From the NCBI GenBank assembly GCA_021151605.1, contig JAGKWZ010000168.1, forward strand, positions 1 to 22,699: DNA of 22,699 nt, in the 5' to 3' direction. This DNA is from Verrucomicrobiaceae bacterium. GTDB taxonomy: Bacteria > Verrucomicrobiota > Verrucomicrobiia > Verrucomicrobiales > Verrucomicrobiaceae. Under the pieces are notes generated by a model. It saw only the letters and a list, made by a program, of their open reading frames with translations. It made no database searches and was not told the origin of the DNA. This document shows positions 17,901-22,699 of the stretch, piece after piece. Numbering within the stretch: the stretch's first letter is position 1; every line of letters starts with the position of its first letter. A program made the position numbers and the translations under genes.

Positions 17901-20900
17901 TGCCAACAACCTTGTCTATTGCGTGGCCGTGCAGGAGGACGGCAAGATTCTGCTCGGGGGTAACTTCACTACCATGAGCGGCTCTGCTCGTAACAACATC
18001 GCGCGGCTGGATGCTGGCGGTGGACTCGACACGGGCTTCAGCACCAATACAAACGGCCTCGTCAATAGTATGGCAGTGCAGGCGGATGGCAGGATTCTGC
18101 TCGGCGGCGGCTTCTCCACAGTCAACGGTACGGCTCGCAACAACATCGCACGGTTGGATGCCGCTGGTGGGCTCGACACGGGCTTCAACCCCAATACGAA
18201 CGGCTTCGTGAATACCGTGGCGGTCCAGGCCGATGGCAAGATTCTGCTTGGCGGCCAGTTCACCAGTGTGGGTGGGGTTACACGCAGCAACATTGCACGG
18301 CTGGATGCCGCTGGTGCACTCGAGACAGGCTTCAATCCCAATGCAGGCGGCCCCATCCACAGCCTAGCCTTGCAGGCAGATGGCAAGATCCTCCTTGGAG
18401 GGAGTTTCACCACCATCAGCGGGATCGCGAGCAATCGAATCGCGCGTCTGGATGATGTCGGCACACTCGACGCGGCCTTCAATCCCAATGCCAGTGGCAC
18501 CGTCAATAGCGTGTCGGTGCAAGCGGACGGGAAGATTCTGCTCGGTGGCCAGTTCACCAGCGTGGGAGGGATAACGCGCAATCTGTTTGCCCGCCTGATC
18601 AATGAACCCGCGACCCAGACACTGAGTGCACAAAGCACGGAGCAGATCACATGGACCCGCGGCGGGAGCTCGCCAGAAGTCTCACAAGTGACTTTTGAGC
18701 AAAGCACGGACAGCGGAGCAACTTGGACACTGCTCGGCCGGGGTGGCCGCATGGGCACCACCGCCAACTGGCAGCTCAATGGCATCAGTCTTCCCTACAG
18801 TGGCCAGATCCGTGCTCGTGGTCGTTTCGCAAGTGGCTACCAGAACGGCGGCTCTGGGCTGCTGGAGTCCGTGGCTGGCTTCAGCTTCCCACCCACAGTC
18901 ACCGCCATTTCTCCGCCAACTGGCACGACCTTCGGCGGCACCCTCGTGATGATCACTGGAACTAACTTCAACGGAACTACGGGAGTGACCATCGGTGGCG
19001 TGGCCGCTACAAACGTTGCGGTGACCAGTTCCACCAGCCTTTTTGCCGTCACTCCAGCAAACGTTGCCGGCGAGGCCAGCGTCCAGGTCACGACTCCGGG
19101 TGGCACCAATGTTCCAAACACGCTCTACACCTACTTTGTCCCGAGCAACAACGCCGACCTTTCCGCTCTCTCAATCACCACCGCTGCGCTCAACGAAGTC
19201 TTTGCCGCGAACACTGTGGCCTACACCGCAGATGCCCCGAACGCGACCACCAGCGTCACCATCACACCCACCGTAGCGCAGGCCAATGCCACGATCCAAG
19301 CCCGTCTCGGGACCAATGCCTTCGCCCCTATCATCTCTGGCACACCTAGCGCCAGCTTCGCTCTCGCCGTCGGACTAAACACCATTGAGATCAAAGTCAC
19401 CGCGCAGGACGAAACGACGACAAAAACCTACATCATCAGCCTGACCAGGGCAGAAGGACCCAAGATCGTCATCCGAGGCAACAACAGGGCAATCTCGTCG
19501 GGTGATGACACCCCGAACGCGACGGATCATACCTATTTTGGCACGGTGGCTATTTCTTCCGGGGTGGTCAGCCGCACCTTCACCATCGCCAATACCGCTG
19601 CTGCAGTTGCGCTTAACCTAACCGGCACACCCATTGTGCAGATCAGCGGTGCCCATGCGGCTGACTTCCGTGTGTCCAGCCTGCCCAGCGCACAGGTTGC
19701 TGGCAGTTCAAGCACCACCTTCCAAGTCAGCTTTGACCCAAGTGGCATTGGTCTGCGCACCGCCATGCTAAGTATTGATAGCGATGATCTCGATGAGACT
19801 CCCTACACATTAGCGATCTCAGGCAACGGGCGGATTACCGGTCAAAACTTGCAGACTCTCGTTTTCACACCGCCGTCGAAACTCTATCTGGCCGAAAGTC
19901 CCTTCACTCTAAGCGCGAGCACCAACTCTGGGCTGCCTGTGACTTACTCCGTGGTGTCAGGCCCAGCCACGGTGATTGGCGATGTGTTGACACTCACCAG
20001 TGCGGGCACAGTGAAGGTGCGCGCGAGTCAGCCTGGAGATGGGGATTTCCTAGCCGCTGTTCCCGTGGAGCGCTCGATCACCGTAGCTGCAAATCCAACG
20101 ACCATGACGCTGACAAATCTCAGCCAGACTTTCACGGGCACACCTCGTCCGATCACCGTGCTGGGGGCCACAGGGGCGGTGGTGACTTACAATGGAAGTC
20201 TCACCGTTCCCATCTTTGCTGGTTCCTACGCCGTCAAGGCAGTGTTGGGCGGCAACAGCAAGACAGGCACGCTCGTCATTACCAAAGCACCCCTGTTCGT
20301 GACGCCGGACGATCAGCGTAAGTTCGCCGGGCAGGTGAACCCAGTGCTGACGTTTGGCTATCACGGCTTCCTCGGCGTGGACAACCCCGTGAAATCCGTG
20401 GACAAGGCCCCTACGATCTCCACGACCGCCACTGCGGCGAGCGTGGGCGGGTTGTACCTGATCACTGCCAATGGAGGCAGTTCGACCAATTATTTCTTCG
20501 TCTATCAGACCGGCATCATGATGGTGGAGACCTTCGCCGCCTCATATGAGGCCTTGCTGGCACCTGAAGGCAGCCAGCGCCCATCCGCCAAACTGGAGCT
20601 GACCGTGGCGCCGAGCAGCAAGACCTTCACCGGCAAGCTCACCACGCCCAAGGAGACGGTTGCCCTCAGTTTCGCCGGCACTCTGAAGACCAACCCCAAT
20701 GAAACAGCGACCGCCAGCGTCGAAGTGAAGAGAGGTCTGAATACCTATCTCGTGGAAGCAACCCTGCCACTGACGGGCGACTTCACCTCTGAGGCCAAAC
20801 AAAATGCAGTCTCTTTGGGCAAGACGCTCTATGGCAAAAAGCTGCTGACTTTGGCGAAAGGCCAGACCCTCAGCTACATCGGCACCCACAGCGCACTGCT

Positions 20901-21687
20901 GGCCCCGGCGACCGGTGGCTTGGCACCTGCTGGCGCTGGATGGGCAGTGGCCACCATTGATGCCAAGGGCCTGTTGAAACTCGCTGGCAAGCTGGCGGAT
21001 GGCACCGGCCTGACAGCATCCCTGGCGGCGGATGTCGGCAGTGATCCTAGTTACCGGCTGTTCCTCCAGCCTTACACCCCAGCACGCACAGGGGCCTTCC
21101 TGGCGGGTGACTTTCAGCTAAAGCAGCACCCTGATCACACTGGACGCCGCTTTGTGGCCTTCGAAGATGAGGCCGACCTCACCTGGGAGAAGGCACCACG
21201 GCAGCAGGACACCTCCTATCGAACCGGATTTGGCCCCGTGGATACACGCTTCACCCTCGATCCCTGGCTACCTCCGGTTGCTGCGAAGGGGAGCGTTCCC
21301 GCGATCACACTTGCACAGCGGCTGAGATTGAGCAGCCCGGCGAATTCACTCACGGTTAAGCACAGCGCCATCAGAAGTGATTCCTTTGCCAATCTTCCCA
21401 TCTCACTCGCCATGAATGCCGCGACAAATGCTGTCAGTGTCTTAGCACCCGCGGCCAATACGACGAAATGGAAAGTCACCCTCACACCTGCGACTGGGGC
21501 CTTCGTCGGCAGCTTTGAGCTGAACGATGGCGGGAAGAAACGCAGCGTTCCCTTTGCCGGCATGATGCGCCAGCCACGTATCGCCGATCCCAATGGCCTG
21601 ATCGGCGATGGCAACTTCCAACTGCCGTCGCTCTTCGCAGCACCGGACAATGAAATCCTGTTCGGTGAAGTGGGCTTCGAGAGGTGA
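11545..21687 (+). CDS. Giant secreted multidomain protein (delta-60, PPC-like, choice-of-anchor D, cadherin-like, MBG-like), main part
   Basis: This continues the frame from 10121; the as-read open frame reaches back to 11443, but its first 34 residues are out-of-frame artefact. The repaired gene would encode about 3,850-3,880 residues. Modules in order: remaining YCF48-like units (to 11945); cadherin-like sandwich (11946-12250); IPT-like (12255-12510); seven delta-60 units (12565-13668) plus a cap (13669-13944); a block of three PPC-like and six choice-of-anchor-D modules (13951-17255); cadherin-like Ig (17260-17565); seven further delta-60 units (17623-18612) plus cap (to 18890); IPT/TIG (18891-19136); cadherin-like (19150-19450); seventh anchor-D (19457-19830); MBG-like repeats (about 19840-20526); and a C-terminal beta-rich domain (20530-21687) starting ASYEALLAPEG with repeated FTGKL/FAGTL and VGSFEL motifs. 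No enzyme motif, LPXTG or obvious autotransporter barrel is seen. Probably a cell-surface or exported adhesin/matrix protein, by family analogy. The stop codon abuts the convergent gene's stop. Confidence 0.85.
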   Translation: MDNGGLIYTSTDSGLSWAARTTGNRNWWSIASSADGMKLAAVVRTGEIYTSTDAGLNWTLKAAGSRNWESIASSADGAKLAAVDYGGLVYTSTDSGYSWAARAAGTRNWRSITSSADGTKLAAVVNGGQIYTSAALPVITVAADSGVFTASNFATGISAGPLSESGQTVSFTVTNDNKPLFSVEPTIAADGTFTFTPSGTASGTATVTVVAQDSGGTAYGGVDTSAPQTFTITITPAAPTVTLSTASLASNVSTLTISGTGFSATPAENSVVFTPAGSGTVTAATATSLTVTGLTGLTPGPLNVVVTVNGLSSGAAVQVATVFLPVAGEMDPLNLNLTGSYVMATAVQADGKTLIAGSFSSVLGQARGNIARLNADGSLDAGFDPKANGEVACVAVQADGKILLGGLFTTLQPNGAASAVIRNRIARLNADGTLDMSFDPNAGSAVRSVVVQADGKILLGGGFTSLKPNGVVSAFIRSRIARLYADGTLDESFDPKANGEVACVAVQADGKILLGGFFTTLQPNGAASATSRSRIARLNADGTLDLGFDPKASNTVSSIALQVDGKVLLGGTFTNLQPNGAANPTPRQCIVRLNADGTLDTGFDPKASHAVNSMALQVDGKILLGGAFTTLQPNGAASATSRNRIARLNADGTLDTGFDPKADNVVYSVAVQADGKVLLGGFFTSLQPNGAASATARNRFAALVNDPATQTLSALDATQVSWTRNGSAPEVSQVTLEKSTDNGVTWTLLGNASRVGTTSHWLLTGQSLPASGQFRARGRTIQGYQNGGSGLIEQVASFSGLVKSTDTILGSTVGRALWRRPEANGSSIPNSLSTSATATPYEVVAFSVTASGNYTLAVTSISPSGWDNYLLLYVAAFTPASPLTNVLIGDDDDGPGLDAQVTRTLQAGTLYYAVITGYDNFDTGSYSLKLQGPGFFSERPVLAVEQPVGSGIVSGSTIYFDDVSMGATGSKTFTLKNSGDGDLTVLSVTMDGVDASQFNLPTPPVNQTIGPGGSFTFTAEFKPTSTGRKTATLHVNSSDPLRNPFDIHLSGNGLPDIVVEQPAGVALTAGVSSLNFGTLTTGGTSTLSFRARNGGFSALTGLSLSIIGAAPGDFTLGSLGASTLPPGGSTTFDVNFSPTALGVRTATLRITSNDAVKSPFDVALSGTGYAFSEFASTTVGRPAWDRPNANGNAAPVFISGVVAPYDTIGFTVTSSGTYTLTSTATNPAGWDTYLFLYSTAFDAAAPLNQVLIGDDDAAGGYNSRVSYTLQAGVTYYAVVTAYSSNQAGDYTLRISGPGNVVVVPNMAVIDSLGVNIPDGGSSYMTPVTVGGSTSSSYTIRNYGYTDLTGLGMTLDGVDAGSFSMTTQPTAPVAGPNGSTTFSITFSPTSAGMKRAVLHITSNDPNKSPFDIQLTGNGTPAIAIEQPTRVRLNDGVSNVGFGSVLLGNSQLLTFTIRSVGSAALNVTGSSVDGANAADFSVQNLTPGLLAPGTSSTFQVRFEPSSTGTRTAMLHLASNDPLVASFDIVLSGSCAPRSPTIDVGVYSYGYGLTSGVSTISFGAPLIGSSSSRTVYIRNYGTADLTGLSASTTGAHASEFSVGPLSSTPLSPFGSRSFEVTFAPAAAGLRTAVLRITSNDPLRGTFDINLVGNNSDWFFDLPRTTVGCPTWNRPNANGAGVPTGLSIPATATPFDVVSFSVNTTGEYSFRCTGTTPLDWNVYLLLYRDAFDPSNPLLNVVIGDDDSAGGYAAGFTSTLQAGTRYFIVITGGDNASYGLYNLEVSGPDNAMLEPQMLIEQPANRGIANGGSSYFGPAAVGESIRNTFTIRNVGYANLTGLSLSLEGRDVDQFSITQNPLPTISGPSGSASFVVNFSPTSLGQKNVILHIASNDPNANPFDINLIGNAAPGSADLTALTTSASGFTPVFAGTTTSYTATVPSAITSTTVTATRANATLQVRVNGGSYTALTSGVASGPLALNSGINIIEVRVTSQDGFTIKTYTLTVTRAVALPAAGDVEPLNPAIVGGNVYATALQPDGKTIIAGSFTSVLGQPRNNIARLNANGTLDAGFNPNVNGSIYCVAVQADGKILLGGGFSTVGGVTRNRIARVAANGTLDTGFNPNANNLVYCVAVQEDGKILLGGNFTTMSGSARNNIARLDAGGGLDTGFSTNTNGLVNSMAVQADGRILLGGGFSTVNGTARNNIARLDAAGGLDTGFNPNTNGFVNTVAVQADGKILLGGQFTSVGGVTRSNIARLDAAGALETGFNPNAGGPIHSLALQADGKILLGGSFTTISGIASNRIARLDDVGTLDAAFNPNASGTVNSVSVQADGKILLGGQFTSVGGITRNLFARLINEPATQTLSAQSTEQITWTRGGSSPEVSQVTFEQSTDSGATWTLLGRGGRMGTTANWQLNGISLPYSGQIRARGRFASGYQNGGSGLLESVAGFSFPPTVTAISPPTGTTFGGTLVMITGTNFNGTTGVTIGGVAATNVAVTSSTSLFAVTPANVAGEASVQVTTPGGTNVPNTLYTYFVPSNNADLSALSITTAALNEVFAANTVAYTADAPNATTSVTITPTVAQANATIQARLGTNAFAPIISGTPSASFALAVGLNTIEIKVTAQDETTTKTYIISLTRAEGPKIVIRGNNRAISSGDDTPNATDHTYFGTVAISSGVVSRTFTIANTAAAVALNLTGTPIVQISGAHAADFRVSSLPSAQVAGSSSTTFQVSFDPSGIGLRTAMLSIDSDDLDETPYTLAISGNGRITGQNLQTLVFTPPSKLYLAESPFTLSASTNSGLPVTYSVVSGPATVIGDVLTLTSAGTVKVRASQPGDGDFLAAVPVERSITVAANPTTMTLTNLSQTFTGTPRPITVLGATGAVVTYNGSLTVPIFAGSYAVKAVLGGNSKTGTLVITKAPLFVTPDDQRKFAGQVNPVLTFGYHGFLGVDNPVKSVDKAPTISTTATAASVGGLYLITANGGSSTNYFFVYQTGIMMVETFAASYEALLAPEGSQRPSAKLELTVAPSSKTFTGKLTTPKETVALSFAGTLKTNPNETATASVEVKRGLNTYLVEATLPLTGDFTSEAKQNAVSLGKTLYGKKLLTLAKGQTLSYIGTHSALLAPATGGLAPAGAGWAVATIDAKGLLKLAGKLADGTGLTASLAADVGSDPSYRLFLQPYTPARTGAFLAGDFQLKQHPDHTGRRFVAFEDEADLTWEKAPRQQDTSYRTGFGPVDTRFTLDPWLPPVAAKGSVPAITLAQRLRLSSPANSLTVKHSAIRSDSFANLPISLAMNAATNAVSVLAPAANTTKWKVTLTPATGAFVGSFELNDGGKKRSVPFAGMMRQPRIADPNGLIGDGNFQLPSLFAAPDNEILFGEVGFER
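12565..13668 (+). repeat. Delta-60 repeat array A, seven units of about 55 residues
   Basis: Units start at 12565, 12718, 12883, 13048, 13213, 13378 and 13543; the internal ones are exactly 165 nt. Consensus: VAVQADGKILLGG.FT.LQPNGAAS....RIARLNADGTLD.GFDPKA. Seven units fit a closed seven-bladed beta-propeller, the likely fold of delta-60 repeats. The LQPNGAAS insertion, absent from array B, lengthens each unit by about six residues. Confidence 0.9.
13951..17255 (+). repeat. Alternating PPC-like and choice-of-anchor-D modules
   Basis: Three PPC-like beta-sandwich modules (13951-14340, 15055-15440, 16498-16895) begin with STVGRALWRRP, TTVGRPAWDRP and TTVGCPTWNRP. Each contains an acidic IGDDD loop, probably Ca-binding, and an LQAGT.Y..V motif. 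They alternate with six choice-of-anchor-D (ASPM/HYDIN-like) modules at about 14365, 14706, 15450, 15800, 16140 and 16903, whose closing signature is S.DP....FDI.L.GN. The pattern is PPC-AD-AD, PPC-AD-AD-AD, PPC-AD. Confidence 0.82.
17623..18612 (+). repeat. Delta-60 repeat array B, seven units of 49 residues
   Basis: Units start every 147 nt at 17623, 17770, 17917, 18064, 18211, 18358 and 18505, with consensus VAVQADGKILLGG.FT.VGG.TRNNIARLDA.G.LDTGFNPN. As in array A there are exactly seven, followed by the same cap module (EPATQTLSA, VSQVTFEQSTDSGATWTLLG, GYQNGGSGLLE). Array plus cap is therefore a duplicate of 12530-13944. Confidence 0.9.
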
Positions 21688-22699
21688 TCACTTCCTCCGA
21701 AACGTCTCACTCAGCACCAACTCAGTGACGAAAGTCTTCAAGCCGCCGCCTTGCTTCAATGACTTCGCGACGATGTCATTCACGGCTTGGCCATCGGCAT
21801 ATGTCGGGGCGGCGCCGGTGGCGTAGGTGAGGAGTTTTTCGGTGAGGCAGCGTTGGACGTCAGCGGGCTGGGCGAGGAGGAGTTGTTTGAAGTCTTTGAT
21901 GTCCTTGAAGGGGCGGCCGTCGGCGAGTTGGCCGGTGGGATCGACGGGGAGGGAGACTTTGTATTGCCAGACGCCGCGGTTTTCGACTTTGGCGGCGGGG
22001 CGGTCGCCTTTTTCTTTGCTGCGGTAGCGATCACGCCAGCCGCCGATGACATCGAAGCTTTCCAAAGCGAAGCCGGGTGGGTCGATCTTGGCGTGGCAGC
22101 CGGCGCAGTTTTCGGAGGTGCTGTGTTTGGCCAAGATCTCGCGGATGGTGCTGGCGCCGCGGGTGTCGGGCTCGACGCCGGGGACGCCGGGCGGTGGCGG
22201 TGGCGGCGGCTGACCGAGCAGTCGCTTCATCATCCAGCCGCCACGCAGCACGGGCGAGCTGACGGTGCCATTGGCGGTGACTTTGAGGATGCTGGCCTGC
22301 GTGAGGAGGCCACCGCGTTCGTGATTCGCGGGGAGTTTGACGCGAATGAAACCGTCGGGCGTTTGGTCGGAGGACAATGGGACAATCAGATGGGGAGACA
22401 ATGAGATGGCCTTTTCCCTGTCTGATGGTCTCATTGTCTGATTGTCTCGCTGCGCAGCGAGAAAAGCGTCGTTCAAACCATAATGCTCTGCGATGCGGCG
22501 ATTGAGCATCAAGAAGTCGCTGTGGATAAAATTCGTGACGGGGAGGTCGTGGTGGAGGATTTCAGTGAAGAAGGCCTCCGTCTCGCCGACCATGGCATAC
22601 TTCAGCATCTCATCGAACTCGGGATAAAGCGTGGTGTCGGGCGAGGTGGCGTCGATGCTGCGCAGGTCGAGCCATTGACCGGCGAAGTTCTTCACGAAG
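21688..22699 (-). CDS. DUF1592/DUF1588/DUF1585 domain protein (planctomycete cytochrome-type), N-terminus beyond the window
   Basis: The frame is open to the right edge; the GTG at 22693-22695 falls inside the family motif FV.NFAGQWL.LR, so it is not the true start. Counting from it, residues 1-78 are the end of the DUF1592 (PSD4) domain (FAGQWLDLR, FFTEILHHDLPVTNFIHSDF, LNRRIAEHYGL). Residues 128-225 are DUF1588 (PSCyt3): GGLLTQASILKVTANGT, a poly-Pro segment, then C197-A-G-C-H201, a CxxCH haem-c type motif followed by KIDPPGFALE. Residues 255-333 are DUF1585 (PSD2). These proteins are abundant, exported and uncharacterised in Planctomycetota and Verrucomicrobiota; a redox role is suggested by the CxxCH only. 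Between residues about 79 and 113, where homologues run directly from HYGL into VALPAD, there is an extra 35-residue segment encoded by a repeat element (22357-22461). The stop abuts that of the giant gene. Confidence 0.88.
   Translation of the reverse strand, partial: FVKNFAGQWLDLRSIDATSPDTTLYPEFDEMLKYAMVGETEAFFTEILHHDLPVTNFIHSDFLMLNRRIAEHYGLNDAFLAAQRDNQTMRPSDREKAISLSPHLIVPLSSDQTPDGFIRVKLPANHERGGLLTQASILKVTANGTVSSPVLRGGWMMKRLLGQPPPPPPPGVPGVEPDTRGASTIREILAKHSTSENCAGCHAKIDPPGFALESFDVIGGWRDRYRSKEKGDRPAAKVENRGVWQYKVSLPVDPTGQLADGRPFKDIKDFKQLLLAQPADVQRCLTEKLLTYATGAAPTYADGQAVNDIVAKSLKQGGGLKTFVTELVLSETFRRK
22373..22446. repeat. Opposed 8-bp-period arrays inside the DUF1592 gene
   Basis: Left arm: octamers in exact phase start at 22373 (GACAATGG), 22381 (GACAATCA), 22389 (GATGGGGA) and 22397 (GACAATGA). 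Right arm: octamers start at 22415 (TCCCTGTC), 22423 (TGATGGTC), 22431 (TCATTGTC) and 22439 (TGATTGTC), the reverse complement of the same motif. The arms can pair into a hairpin with one octamer looped out. The DNA is translated in frame as an insert with no counterpart in the family pattern. Confidence 0.75.
22445..22462. repeat. Perfect 18-bp palindrome at the edge of the octamer arrays
   Basis: TCTCGCTGCGCAGCGAGA is identical to its own reverse complement and overlaps the last bases of the right octamer arm. It lies at the upstream end (minus strand sense) of the inserted segment of the DUF1592 gene and encodes part of FLAAQRDN. It may be an element terminus or a REP-like palindrome. Confidence 0.7.

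Noticed and set aside
12565..18612. Regular DNA repeats that might be taken for CRISPR or a minisatellite
   Set aside because: Period 165 or 147 nt, no short identical repeats with unique spacers, and all units are translated in one frame into delta-60 consensus.
17509..18785. Overlapping minus-strand frames of 283 and 289 codons with repeated motifs
   Set aside because: They mirror the delta-60 array B on the plus strand; their internal repetition is inherited from it.

Overview
The window looks like a chromosomal segment of a Gram-negative Verrucomicrobiota bacterium, most likely near Verrucomicrobiaceae/Prosthecobacter. This is an inference from gene content: secreted proteins with DUF1080, SHD1, delta-60 and choice-of-anchor-D modules, a DUF1592/DUF1588/DUF1585 'planctomycete cytochrome' protein, and a GC-rich coding style. 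No rRNA, tRNA, CRISPR array or transposase gene was seen.

Layout. (1) 2-2919: the 3' part of a membrane-anchored multidomain protein (Pro-rich linker, TM helix, two concanavalin-like/DUF1080 modules, helical region, leucine-rich repeats), open at the left edge and broken by an apparent 1-base loss in a C-run near 1803-1806. (2) 2924-8275: a manganese locus. mntR is transcribed leftwards. Divergent from it lies an operon encoding an outer-membrane beta-barrel protein, a Mn-type lipoprotein binding protein, an ABC ATPase and two paralogous permeases. Two identical 16-bp DtxR/MntR-like boxes, 50 bp apart, lie in the divergent region. Between the ATPase and the first permease sits a four-helix-bundle (S23/IVP) gene flanked by short 7-bp-period arrays in opposite orientation, which looks like an inserted cassette. 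(3) 8466-9836: a secreted SHD1 plus alpha/alpha-toroid (prenyltransferase/squalene-oxidase repeat) protein with a plausible sigma70-type promoter. (4) 10121-21687: a giant secreted repeat protein of about 3,850 residues, interrupted by an inferred 64-nt out-of-frame deletion inside a tandem repeat near 11537-11545. Its modules are IPT/TIG, YCF48/BNR-like repeats, two separate seven-unit delta-60 arrays, three PPC-like modules, seven choice-of-anchor-D modules, cadherin-like sandwiches, MBG-like repeats and a C-terminal domain. (5) 21688-right edge, minus strand: the C-terminal part of a DUF1592/DUF1588/DUF1585 protein with a CxxCH motif. Its coding sequence carries an in-frame insert made of 8-bp-period inverted arrays and a perfect 18-bp palindrome.

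How it fits together. The Mn locus reads as a complete envelope-spanning uptake system: outer-membrane pore, lipoprotein receptor and inner-membrane ABC importer, probably repressed by MntR-Mn. The most unusual signal is the pair of structures at 6090-6607 and 22373-22462. Both are opposed arrays of strictly phased 7- or 8-mers, one enclosing an S23-type gene and one empty, both placed in or between coding sequences with the reading frame preserved. They may be a full-size and a gene-less form of one class of small mobile element.
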